Below are positions 14,300 through 27,000 of a DNA stretch of 64,000 nt, piece after piece. A model generated the notes under the pieces. That model made no database searches. It saw only the letters and a list, made by a program, of their open reading frames with translations, and was not told the origin of the DNA. The translations under genes and the position numbers were made by a program. How positions within the stretch are numbered: position 1 is the stretch's first letter; the number at the start of each line of letters is the position of its first letter. The stretch is from contig VUYV01000069.1 in the NCBI GenBank assembly GCA_008711295.1, positions 397,667-461,666 on the forward strand. Reading direction: 5' to 3'. The DNA is from Anarhynchus alexandrinus. Its lineage: Eukaryota; Chordata; Aves; Charadriiformes; Charadriidae.

Positions 14300-15395
14300 C
14301 CAGGCCTGGTGGTGGCCACTGTACAGTATATAATGAACTAACTGAAATGCACTGAGAATTTACGAAGAATGAAGAACTTTGAGACAGGAGGGCAGACACA
14401 GCACCTGTCCTTCCAAACGGAAAAGCAGTCGTAGAGTGAAAAGCGGTCACTCTACTTTCAATAACTGGAAAGATACTGAAACAAATTATTAAACAATCAA
14501 TTTTTAAAGACCTTAAGGATAATAACGTGATAAGGAACAGACAACATGGATTTCCCAAGAAGAAATCACTCAGGCCAATCTCATTTCCTTCTCTGACAGA
14601 CCAACTGGTCTCCTGGATAAGGGACAGGCAGTAGATGTGATATAGCCTAACTTCACTAAACCCATTGATGCTGTCACACGTGACATTCCCAGAAGCAGAG
14701 GAGGGAAATATGGTCAAGATTGCATTGCACACAATTTAAAGGATAGTTATCAGTTGTTCTCCATCAAGCTGAGAAAAGACATCGAGGAGTTCTACGAGGA
14801 TTTGTCTCAGGTCCTGGAAAATCTGCCATTTCCATGAGTGGGTTGGATGACAGAATAGTTTGTATGTGTATAAAACCCCCAGATGTTACTGACTTCACAA
14901 AATTGTATGTGATTTTAAGAACAACTTTAAAAACCAGAACTGCCTTGCTGAACTGGACAAATGCACATGCACACAAATATATTGGGAACAGCTGGCCAGA
15001 CACCAACACTGCAAAAAGTCTGGGTGAATAGCATTTTCCCAGAAAAAGAAGAGAGAGACAATAATAGCCTTTCACTATGGGAAATTGTTACAGACAGGTG
15101 ACAATTAATTGTTTTCTTTGTTCACTGATCATAGAACATGTTGCAATCAGCTAAATCTGCAATCTCTGAGAGGGGACTGGGGAAAAGAAAACAAAGCCAT
15201 AGTTACAATAACAACTTTTTCCAATGCTTTTTTTGACTAGCAAGATTGGGAAAATCTCATCACAGGAAGCTTTCCAGGTTGGTTAGTATCTTTCAAGGAT
15301 GGTGATGCGTCTCATTCTACCTTGGAACAGACACCTGGATGAGATAAACTCTTGAGGCCTCTTCTGAGCTTTCATATCCTAAGGTCTCACAAAAG
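14300..15395 (+). mobile_element. Ancient, decayed CR1 LINE (reverse-transcriptase region to 3' end)
   Basis: No long open frame survives, but the order of CR1 landmarks is clear. First comes a CTGGAAAGATACTG-like block (about 14465) followed by AAACAATCAATTT. Next is AACATGGATTTCCCAAGAAG (about 14544), the QHGF-K-K-S motif of CR1 reverse transcriptase. It is followed by a degenerate YLDFSKAFD region (about 14635) and the AAAGGATAGTTATCA block (about 14740). A GATGAGAT...CTCTTGAGG 3' end lies at about 15335-15385. Stops and indels interrupt all frames. It belongs to an older CR1 layer than the copies at 33.6, 38.7 and 53.2 kb. Confidence 0.7.
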
Positions 15396-18300
15396 TAAAA
15401 ACAGTGTCATGTATCTATAGCTGTTCTTAGACTGGGCTTTCATTTACGTTGGATACGTGTCATCATCATCTTAATTTCTTTCTTTCTTTCTCCTCCCCCC
15501 CCGGCAAGCCAATGAAAAACAAGGAAGATACTAGAAGTCACATTTGTATGTGCATCTTTTAATTACCGCTAATTCAGTATTCCATTTTAGCTGCAAAGGG
15601 TCACTGTCTAGGCACAAGAGCATACCTGAAAGCACAGTGGCAACTTGTTAAATCTAGCTGGAAGATAAAGTGACTTGAGGGTTTGGTCTGCATTAAGAAT
15701 TAGACTTGACTGCAGGATCAAAAGCAAATACACAAAAATCCTTCAACAGTGAATAAGTATAAAGTCAGCAAGGAAATTAAATGAAGCTTGCAGCATTTCT
15801 CTATTCACCTTACACTTAAACAAAGGGCTTTCATTTTATGGGTATCAGATTGGAGCTTCTGGAAGGAACTCTTCCGTAAAATTTATGTGAAAGCTTATGG
15901 CAAAATGCTCATGCATTGCACTGTTTATTTTTTTTTTTTCAGATGAAAGTATCTATGATAAATTCCTGCATTCAGACAATAAATATGTTGATAGGGAAAC
16001 ACTAAGGTGTTTATCTGTTCTGTGATGGATAAAAACGTACTCTGAACAAACAGCTCAGAAGACTGACCTTGTGCTAACCACACACGAAGAGCAGCAGCTC
16101 ACCTGCCAGCTCACCTTCCCTTCTTTACAGGGAAGGGGGGAGAGGGATTTTCCCCATCAGGGTAGTTCTAAAATGGTATATTGACACATACCGAAGAACA
16201 AGGAACTGAGGGAAGGGACTTCATGCATTTATGACAGCTGCCACAATATCCCACTATTTTCCGACTTAGTTGAAATTGGACAATATATCAATAAACCTCT
16301 AGCTGATTGCTACCTTCAGTGAAAAATGATGAAACATAATTTAAAAGGCGATTTTTAAGGGTAATTCTCTGGAGCTTTTATGACACACATTTGAGGTTTA
16401 TTTTCTTTTTCCCCCACGAAAAATGTTTCAAATCTGTGTGTAAAATTGGGAAAGTTTTCATCCAAACAACCTGCCTCTGTCCCCTTCTTCTGTTTTCAGT
16501 CATATCAATATTATTTTGGGGCCCTGTTTTTAGATTTCAAGTCATACTGACTTACACTGGAGAGATTATACTACAGAAAGTAGTGCCGTTCATACATGCA
16601 GCTCAGCTAGGTCCTGCCTTCAACATGCTTTTTATAAGCAGATCTCTGCACCCACATGCTTCATCCATCAAACCAGACACTTTGTATTCTGAAATCGAGG
16701 TCATGGCAAAAACCCCTGACCTCCCTTCCTACAGAAGTAAAAAAATAATACTGTATTTTAAAAATGCAGTTCATTCTCTTTCAACGTTTTAAGTGGTTTT
16801 GTCATATAATTTCATGGGCTGGCTGCTGGAGAGCTGATCGGGTTAACATTTTAAATATGACTACTCAAAGTGAGCCTATGCAGTTCTGCTGTCCCATTAC
16901 CTCCTTCGGTGATATAAGCAGATAGGTAAATTTCAGATTTACATTTGAAATGTGTCCCATAGTATTCCAAAATTACCTTCCAAGCTCAATATCAAGTAAT
17001 ATTATCTTACTAAAGAGTTAAATGCAGCTTAAAAATGAGAATATGTCAGCAGACAGACAGTTCACATACTTAAAATTCAGCTGAGTACTCTGCCATATTC
17101 ACATACACCCTTAAGTATGTGCATTTACAGTGTAATGCTGTCTACACTTTTTTTTTTTAAACTTTGACTATGACTTGGCCTGATCCAATACCATAGCATA
17201 CTTGATGACACCCCCAAAAGATAATCTAGATCTAGTAAAGATTTATGATTTTGCTTTGTGTACAGTTATAGTCAACAAGAGATGACCTTTCAGTCCCATA
17301 CGTTCTCAAGAATACAATTTGAGTGATCAAGCAATCTCTATTGATTTGGTTAAATACTTCGCAGGGTATTAGCAAAAGTTGGACTGATTCAAGCTTCTGT
17401 TGCTTTAACCTATACAGAGTTCACAAGCTTTCATTTGAGGTGATAGTTAAGACGAGAGCAGAAGTACAGGCCTCACAAAAAACAACAATCAGCTGTCTGC
17501 TTCCCTAGTAAAGAATATTAAAGACAGTAAAAGAGTGGCAAACAACATTAATGATTTAGCAAACCAAGTCTGATTAACAAATGAAGGTTTTCCTGTAAGT
17601 GTATTGACAGGTGTGATGCAGGTAATTTGTTAACTGTAAGATATGAAGGAATAATTACATGGGTGATTTTGATCATTCTCTGCAATGCACCACGGCTTGA
17701 TAATATTTGAAAATCCCCCATGTGCACCACAACAGACAGATGTACAAAGTCAAACCCTTAAAAATTAATCCCAGCCTTAAAAGTGAGCAAATTTTCTATT
17801 AAGCCACCAATCCGAACTTACAGTAATACACAGCCACATTCCAGAGACAGGGTGGCTAACATTTCCACGCACATGAGTAACTTCCAAATTTCAGATTAAA
17901 CAGTGAGCACCACTGAAGAAATGCAGACAGCGTATACAAGTGAAGTGACACACAAAACAACGCCAAACAAGCTGATGATCTTCAGAAGGCAGCTCTCATC
18001 CTGAGCCAATTTGCTTCACACGCCCAATACTCACTGGCTGCCTTTGTTCTAGGTTATCAGACAGAATTTGCAGAGTAAAGACATGGGTCAATCCACAAGG
18101 TCAGATTTACTTTGTGAAAAAATTCACAGGAGAGGATAATTGCACTTTTCTTCTGCATTCTCTTCACACTTACCATCCTGATTGCTTTAATGTTTTATGA
18201 AGAAACTGTAAGAGGGTATTAACATTCTTCTGTATGTAATGTTATGCCGATTTAACCAAAAGGTATGCCTTAACTGATTGCGGAGTTTTAAAACAGTTCG

Positions 18301-19224
18301 GTTCAACAAGGACAAGATTTGGAGGTTTTCATATTTTGGTTTAAACTATGCTAATATATAGTATTTTTATACACTACAGTAGTTGTACCACTACAACAGC
18401 TTTAATACTAATAAGGAACTCCTGTAAGCACAGAAATAAATTGAAAGAACAGAATAAAGAACAGCAGAAGAGAAGAACTGAAGCTGTACTGTCTTTCACT
18501 GTATGACAGTAAGTTTGGCTCTGTAGCAGCCAGTAAGTTGCAAAGAGATCCTACTTTTCATGAAAATATGGGCAACCTCACTTAAGTAAGTTGTAAATTT
18601 CTTGGTGCAAAAATTTGCACAGTACTTGTGTACTATGCAAATCCATCTAGCCAACCACCAGCATGCAAAGGGATAAAGAAACGTATCAGTTTTATCTGCT
18701 TAACGTCAGCATCAGTGAAACTGAAAGTATAAGCTGAAGGCACATAATCACATAATGATTTCTCAACGCACCCAGGGACCAGTTTTCAAATTAAATAGGA
18801 GCATATGAAAAAGCAAACTCCTCCAAATACGAAATAAAACTTTCCATTTTAGGAAGGCTTCACCTACACATGATTTTTTACCTGTTTAAATAAACTAGTT
18901 CAACTAAACCACTGTAAATCCATGTTCAGCATCCTGTGCTTTACCTCTCACTGTGAATGTGATTGCCTTTTGGATGTTAGAGAAAAAGGGGACGTTATTT
19001 TGTCAGTAGTTTTGACAGTCAGCTGGTGGACAGTTTTCCCTATTCTGCCCACCAAATCCTGCTTGGGCCAAGAACAACACAAACACAAAATCCAGACACA
19101 ATCAGCCGGCTGTAGAAGACCAGAGCTCAAAAATTGGCATTCCTTACACCTTGTCACAAGTCGCGACCATACACTTAACACAGTGGAAATGAACACAAGG
19201 CAGACAAAAAAAAAGTGAGAGGAC
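15396..19224. other. Non-coding DNA between CR1 copies
   Basis: Contains a (TTTC)n microsatellite at about 15477-15492 and T- or A-runs. One minus-strand exon-like trap at 18176-18207 (acceptor CCTCTTACAG, donor ATG|GTAAGTG, frame FLHKTLKQSG) is too short to accept. No gene supported. Confidence 0.5.
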
Positions 19225-21004
19225 ACACTACAAACTTGTCAACAAATTGGATGTATTCCAGCATGCAGGACCCTACTCAGATGTTGCAATGGCCCTGATG
19301 AGCAAGACTGGCAAACTGGTAACAACAGACAAGGAAAAGGCTGAGGTACTCAATAACTATTTTGCCTCAGTCTTCTCTGGCAACCTCTCTCCCCACACCT
19401 CTCGAGTGAATGGCTGCAAGACGGGGACTGGGGGAGCAAAGACCTTCCCGCTGTCAGAGAAGATCATGTTCATGACCACCTGAAGAACCTGAACATAAAA
19501 AAGTCTATGGGACCTGACAACATGGATCCCAGAGTCCTGAGGGAATTGGCTGATGTAGTTGCCAAGCCACTCTCCACAATATTGGAAAAGTCATGTCAGT
19601 CCGGTGAAGTCCCCGCTGGTGACTGAAAGAAGGAAAATATTGCACCCATTTTTAAAAAGGGTACAAAGTAGGGCCCTGGGAACTAACGACCTGTCAGCCT
19701 CACTGTGCCTGGGAAGATCACGGAACAGATCCTCCTAGAAGCTACGCTAAGGCACAAGGAGGCCAATGAGGTGATCAGAGACAGCCAGCATGGCTTCACC
19801 AAGGGCAAGTCCTGCCTGACCGAACTAGTGGTCTTCTATGATGGGAGTGACTACACCAGTGGACAAGGGAAGAGCTATGGATATCATCTATGTGGACTTC
19901 TGTAAGGCCTTCGACACGATCCCTCAAAACATCCTTCTCTCTAAATTGGAGAGACTGTTCAGTGGATGAGGAATTGGTTGGATGGTCGCATCCAGAGGGC
20001 AGTGGTCAACAGCTCAATGTCCGGATGGAGATCAGTGACAAGTGGTGTCCCTCAGGGGTCCATACTGGGAGAAGTACTGTTTAATATCTTCATCAATGAC
20101 AGACAGTGGAATTGAGTGCACCCTCAGCAAGTTTGCAGACAACACCAAGCTGAGTGGTGTGGTTGACACAGCTGAGGGACGGGATGCCATCCAGAGGGAC
20201 CTGGACAAGTTTGAGAAGTAGGCCCATGTGAACCTCATGAGGTTCAACAAGGCCAAGTGCAAGGTCCTGCACCAGCATTGGGGCAACCCCCGGTATCAAT
20301 ACAGGCTGGCGGATTGAGAGCAGCTCTGCCGAGGACTTGGGGGTATTGGTGTATGAAAAGATGGACATGAGCTGACAATGTGTGTTCACAGCACAGAAAG
20401 CCAACCATATCCTGGGCTGCATCAAAAGAAACATGGCCAGCAGGTCGAGGCAGGTGATTCTGCCCCTCTACTCTGCTCTCTGAGACCCCACCTGGAGTAC
20501 TGTGTCCAGCTCTGGAGCCCCCAGCACAGGAAAGACATGGACCTGTTGGAGGGGGTCTAGAGAAGGGCCACAAAGATGATCAGAGGGATGGAACACCTCT
20601 CCTATGAAGACAGGCTGAGAGAGTTGGGGTTGTTCAGCCTGGAGAAGAGAAGGCTCTGGGGACACCTTATTGTGGCCTTTCAGTACTTAAAGTGGGCTTA
20701 TAAGAGAGATGGGGACAAACTTTTTTAGCAGGGCCTATTGCGATAGGACAAGGGGTAATGTTTTTAAACTGAAAGAGGATAGATTTAGACTAGATATAAG
20801 GAGAAATTTTTTACAATGAGGGTGGTGAAACACTGGAACAGGCTGCTTAGAGAGGTGGCAGATGTCCCATCCCCAGAAACATTTAAGGTCAGGTTGGAGA
20901 GGGCTCTGAGCAACCTGACCTAGTTGAAGATGTTCCTGCTTATTGCAGGGGGATTGGACTAGATGACCTTTAAAGGTCCCTTCCAACTCAAACTGTTCTA
21001 TAAT
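19225..21004 (+). mobile_element. CR1 LINE, 5'-truncated, ORF2 pseudogene
   Basis: About 1.78 kb of ORF2 plus the 3' end. In order I see an [16 protein letters not shown] block (about 19330-19380), a [14 protein letters not shown] block (about 19788-19825), the palm motif [10 protein letters not shown] (about 19887-19916), [10 protein letters not shown] (about 20044-20070), and the catalytic box reading FADNTKL (about 20134-20154). The family has FADD there, so the second catalytic Asp is Asn. Multiple stops and frameshifts split the frame. The element ends near GATGACCTTTAAAGGTCCC. It is a dead 5'-truncated insertion, as most CR1 copies are. Confidence 0.92.
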
Positions 21005-24000
21005 TGTAAAGAATTATCTAATCCCAAAGAAATATGAATAGTAACAATCTTAGCTGCAGCACTACCTTTCCTGCGTGTGTGTGGCTTTGTCATCACTCTG
21101 CCTGATCTACAGAAATACTGATACTAAAGCAGCAGAACATGAATGCGCAAGACACATCTTCAAGTGGGATTTTAATGCAGATGGAAGTGCTTTTCTCTCC
21201 CAGCTTTGACAGGCGGTTTCAGAACAGGAAACGTCACAACAGCCATTTCCTTCTGAATTTCCTTTTCCATCAGAAATAGGAAGGGAAGATTCAAGATTCA
21301 TCTGCTTCATGAGTAGCATTTAAAAGCAGGCACAAAACAGCACCAAATAAACCTCAGTCCTTCAGGCACTTCAATGTATTAAAAATTAGTTTCCACCAAA
21401 CCTTCCCTTCTCAGTACAAAGAAAAGCAGACTATCTGGTAACCTGCATAACGCAGCTCTCACCATTTTGAATGTTTTGTCTGGAGAAGATACTTCCGTTC
21501 TTCTTCGAGATTTTCTAAGAACAGTTATGGAAGATTAGCAAGAAACAATGGTTCAAAATGGCATCAGTTTGGACAAAATCAAATGAACAGGACTACTAAT
21601 GTGGATGGCAAGAATTTGAGAAAGTATATACATTCAATACAATATTTTTAATGGCCACTAGCTGAGAAACTGTAGAGATTTCTGAAAATATCTTCTAAAA
21701 TTAAGGTATGGGCTCATGGGGACTCTTCACAGGCTCTAGGGTTTTTTTTTGTTGTTTCCCCCCCATATTCCTAATATGGCACCTGGCTAAAGTGATTTTT
21801 CTATGGTGGTCATTTTCAAAGAAATCATAATGATCACTGTGAAAACTTGAAACCTATTGGTGTTTTCCCCAAGGCAAATGCTGCATATAACAAGGTGTGT
21901 ATAACATATTTTTATTTTAATCAGAGGTTTTCTAGTGCTCCTATTCCAGTTACAGAACCATTTCAATTGTAAAACATCACTAGAAACTGATTGCTGTTTT
22001 TGGAAACTCGTGAAACAGGTCAAGTCACAATTCATTGATCTGCCTGGCATGGACACTGCCTACATGTGGCATAATTACCTAGGAAAAGTATTAGGCCAGC
22101 TAACTGTATGTATATGAAAAGGAAATTGTTCTTAAAGAGGTCAGCAGTGGGTCACAACAAACAGCTCAACGATTAAAGGAAGATACACTTCCAGCCGTTA
22201 CACTTACTAACATAATATCAACCCATTGTTCTGCACAGCTTCCCCATTCAGTACATCATTAGAAACCAATACTATCTATTACATTGTGTTATTACTATCT
22301 GGATATGGAAATATAAATTATGCAAGATATCAATAAATAAGAGCTCCTAAATGGTCTTTAACAATAAAAACTGCTGACCTTATGCATGGTTGAGTTGCAA
22401 AATCAACAGAACAACAAATAATCAGATAAATAATGCTAATAGGTATAGACCATGACCTTCAAAATTATGCATTCTTTCCTCATTACATTTCCTGAAATCA
22501 TCTACATGGTAATCTGGTTTAGCCCTTTGGAGCTGAAACTTGAGTGTGAAGAGCTTCTCCTCCCAAGATCTTTCAAGAGAAAGAATGTGGCTCCACCTCT
22601 GCACAGAGGAGGTGAGCACTTAAGGCTCTGGCTACCTTGTAGAATTGAACCCTTTGAACTGAACTGGTTGTGCTGGACCAGGCTAAGCAGAGGTGTTCAC
22701 ATTAGTCATGTGGGCATTATTAGAAATAGATCCACTGAATGACTGCTCCTTGTCCATGCTGAGCACTGTTAGAAGAGACTTTTTTTGTTACAGAATTAAT
22801 TCTCCAAGTTTGAACTCCTGCCATTACAAGTCCAGCTTCAACAGCTGTGGGCCTGGCGGATACTGAAATGTTATGAAGGCATAAATGAGCTCCTAACAGG
22901 AGAATGCGTTAAATAATAGGAAAATAGGAAGTTTAAACAGAAGAGCAAGTTGAACCCTTTCAACAGCCTACATCCACATTGGCACTATGACCGGATAGGA
23001 CCAAGTGATTTAGAATGAATGGTTCTTGTAGGTATAGGAAGCACTATGGTATAAAGTTTTTTCTTCACATGAAAACATAAAATGTTAAGCGAAAAGGTGC
23101 TTCACAGAAAAGTGGATTTCCCTAATATAAACAATACTTAAGTGACAGATCATGTTCTGATGGGTACGGCAAATGAAAACAAGTCCAGCCCATACTTGCC
23201 ACATGTCTTAAGTGGAAAATTGTCCTTCTTGTAACAATGCTTTCTGCCATTCTTCATTTCCAAATCTCCACACTGTGTAAGCTACAGAGAACAAATCCCT
23301 TGGGCACAGAGTTGCTTAAAGATACTTGCACAGAAATTTAAGCCAAAATACTCTGTTTTTTTAGCCAAAGAAAGTTCTATTATCAAAACACAAAATATAC
23401 TTAAACAATAGCGCTCCATCGCTAAGGGTATCACATTATGAAAAGCTTTAAGAAATTCTCGCTCCCCCTACTTGCACACAATACTAGCTGTGACTCTGTT
23501 GGGTCACCATGTTTTCAAAAGGCAGTGCTGTAGAAGTTTGGAGAATTTAGAGTAAGGGAATACAGAGAAATCTGAATGAGGAGAAAAAAGGAACAAAACA
23601 ACTGGCTACAGAAATTAATTACAAAGCTACAGGGTAAGCTTTTTTTTGTGATACATTTACACATCTTGAAGTAATTCTGAAGACTTTAAAAGTGGCTTTA
23701 CCAAAAGAAATGGAAGAACAGAGGTTTTTAACTCGTATTTGAAAGGAGGACTGAGGGCAATTAATGAGTCTTTACAAGAACCATTAAGCAACATGTGAAG
23801 AATGAGTTATAGTAGAGAGCATATAAAGATACTGTTATTTTTTTTTTCCAGAAAGCTCCTTCTGCATGGGAATCCAGAAAACTCAAAGCCAAAATTTACT
23901 TTAATGTTTTTCCCTTTAGGTCAACCTTCTTTTACCTATCAGCTAGAAACCATCAGATGTTGCAAGTCACTTCAGAGTGAAATCCAAATATGTACTTCAG

Positions 24001-27000
24001 TTGTGTAGCTATTTAATTTGCTCACCTTTGTAAATATGCTGAATACAATAGTGAGAAAAGAAGAAAGTGATAAACTAACAGCAAAGGGAATACAACATTT
24101 TTAAAGACTAATCAAGTCTGTTGTTCATATTCAGAGTTTGGAGCCAAAATATCGTAACAATCAATTGTAACAAGAATTTCAAGAACCATCTTGGATCTGG
24201 TGGAGCTGTTTCTCTGTACCACAATCACCAGTTGGAACAGACTCATCATGGTCTATGGGCTATCAATTAGCTTGCAGATGAAAGAGGCTAAATAAGTATT
24301 GATATATTTACACATAAAAGAGGTTAAACCTTTAAATAGCTATTTTCAAATACCATTGAAGGAATAGCCCCAAATGCAGTCTTGCAACCATATGTGTAAT
24401 TTGGGAAGTAGTCCACGGACTTACTATTTAAAAAGTTTGACTCTAACTATATGTTGCTATACAGCAACTTTCCCAAGCGCCTGCTGAAGATTTAGAAGTG
24501 TTCAGGGATTAGGAAATATTTCTTTTACTCATATAATATATGATTCCTCTCAGCCTACTCCAGTGCAAAGCAAGTGTTTATGAAAGAGCACTGCTGTGAC
24601 ATGTTGTGCTGCATATCTTTATTTCTGCATTTGTGTTTTACAGTTTTAGGCACTTTTCCTCATGCAAACAGTCATATCAGGTAATTTGTATGGAAATCTT
24701 AAGCATAAAATTTCAAGGGGGAAAAAAAAAAAAAGTCATAAACCAAACAACTCTGACCGAAGGAAAATAAATAGCAGTAAGTCAGAAGTGGGGATTTGTC
24801 ATTGCCAGAGCCCAAACTTACATCTAAGCTGAGAGAAAGGTAAGTTGTGGGGCAGATTTTGTAGCATTAAAGTTCTGTATTCATCATTCTTGTTATGCTC
24901 TGAAATTACTTTAAAATTATTTTAAATAGTGTCTATGGATAGACTTACTTCCATAAAATTATTCTGAAATCAAGTTTAAATAGTACATATTTACTAAGTG
25001 ATAGCCATGTAGAGAAGCAACTTCTCCTAGAACCCCAGACAGGGAGGAAGCCCTGAGGACCGATGCCATATCACATTGAGGAAGACGGGAAGAATTTTCA
25101 CCTCCAGAAATCCAAACATGACATCAGCATCAGTCCTGTACCATGGAGGAACGCAACTCTGCTGCAGCATCAGGCCATGGAGGAAGAACGGCCCACGGAG
25201 AACCCAAATTCAGCTCTGGCGAGCTGGTACACAGGGCTGCTAACAGAAATCTTCTAATTAGAGCCAAGAAGTTTAGTCTGTGTTTTTTGAATTCCTGTTA
25301 GTCTCTGAAAAAGTCAAAATTATCCACTGTTACTGCGCAGGCATCTTAATTCCTGCTCTGTACCCTTCCCGAGAGGGGAAGATGCTGATCCAGAGACCCT
25401 GTCCCTGCTCTGTACAGCTCACCACTGGGGAGAGTTTTCTTTCTCTTTTCTCTCTTCCTATTTTGGCCCAAAGTAACTTTTATTGCTAAGAGCTAGTGTG
25501 TCTCATCGGCTATGGGTCCTGTGAAGAAAGGTCTATGTGTGAGAACCTGTCTCAACCTCCTTTGTGCAACAGTGGGCAGCAGAGTGCAGCAGCCCCTGCT
25601 GCAATGGAGCTCAGCCCAGGTCCCGCGTCTCATGTGCTCTGTGCCCTCCTCAGTTCCCTCTTGTTTCTCACAACTCCTTATCGCCTTTATGTATCTGCTC
25701 CCAGTCTTCTTTCTTCCTCACTTCGACTTAAACCTGTTCTTTTCTTTCACCTTGCACCATCTAATCTAGCTCCTTGTCTCCAGCCCCGCTGCCTGATGCC
25801 TCTTCCTTCTCCCCTGACCCACAAAGCATAAACAGAAACCTTCAGCGAGTAAGACTTCAGTTATTTCTTCCATTTACATCAGACCGCATACTCATAAAAG
25901 CTTAGCATATATTTGGATGTCTCGCTTTGAACCCCTCTCCTCAACTTTCCCAACGCTATGGTATTGTTAAATTTGAGGAGGCGTTATGTCTTTTGCTTTC
26001 AAATTTTCTGCAGCTTAATGCACCAATGCAGTTCCTGGAATCAAAAATCTCATTAGTGACAGCAAATGCACCTGATGTCTTAGGGAGACATACAGAAAGA
26101 CCCTGTTTGCATTTGTGCTTATTCCTTCCTTCTTGCATTGCGTTTTACTGTGAAGACTACGTAGAGCAAGTGGAGTATTTACGGTCTGACAAAGGCAAGC
26201 TGAAATGGTATACAGACATCAGGAAAAACTAAATGCGTCCAAGTGCCAAACTCTTCAAATCTGATCTGAAGATTCCAGGTGTTTTAGTCTCTGTAACAGC
26301 TTTACAGAGCACCTGTAAGAACAGGTCTGTCTGTGATAAAGCTGTTCATGTGTGATAATGTTCTGCAGCTTCAGTTTTCAGCATTAAAACTTCTGTTACT
26401 GACTTCATTTTTGTAGCACTGCATTACTCCGTACAGCACACAAAATGAACAGACAGACATGAAACACTCGAGAAATGAGTTTTAAGAGGACAAATGAGAT
26501 CAAAGAACAGAGTCTACATCACGTTTTGTTGAAAGCACATTCAGCCCTTAGATCAAATAGTCTGTGTCACATTCTCCTGTAATTTCCAAAGCAACTTCTT
26601 TCTGGCAGGGATGAAGCTTTTCTTACACTTTGTGATGTGCTATGATAAAGTCAGCCTGATTTAAAAGATCAATTCTTGTTTCACCAAAAGCCCACAGCCA
26701 TAACCAAAGACTTCAAAATGTGTTAGCTATACAGAAAGCATTAAAAGGTATTCTGAAAAGGAAAATCGGAAACTGTCAAGCAACATATTACAGCAAAAGT
26801 TTCTAAGGAAGGGAATGAATGCTTCAAAGCCAGCAGCGACACTGGGATCACGCAGTGAACCAGCAGGTGCAGGTACGACCTCAGTATTGCCACCAGATAC
26901 ACGGGCTCTGCCAACAACAGCCTTTGCACACTGGACTGAGCACACCAGACTGCTGCACGGAAGAGACAGAGACTTGGTCCCAGCAGTTCTTTTAACCAAC

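Noticed and set aside
24028..24040. 13-bp micro-exon with a very strong acceptor on the minus strand
   Set aside because: Too small to judge. Strong pyrimidine tracts occur by chance in this DNA.
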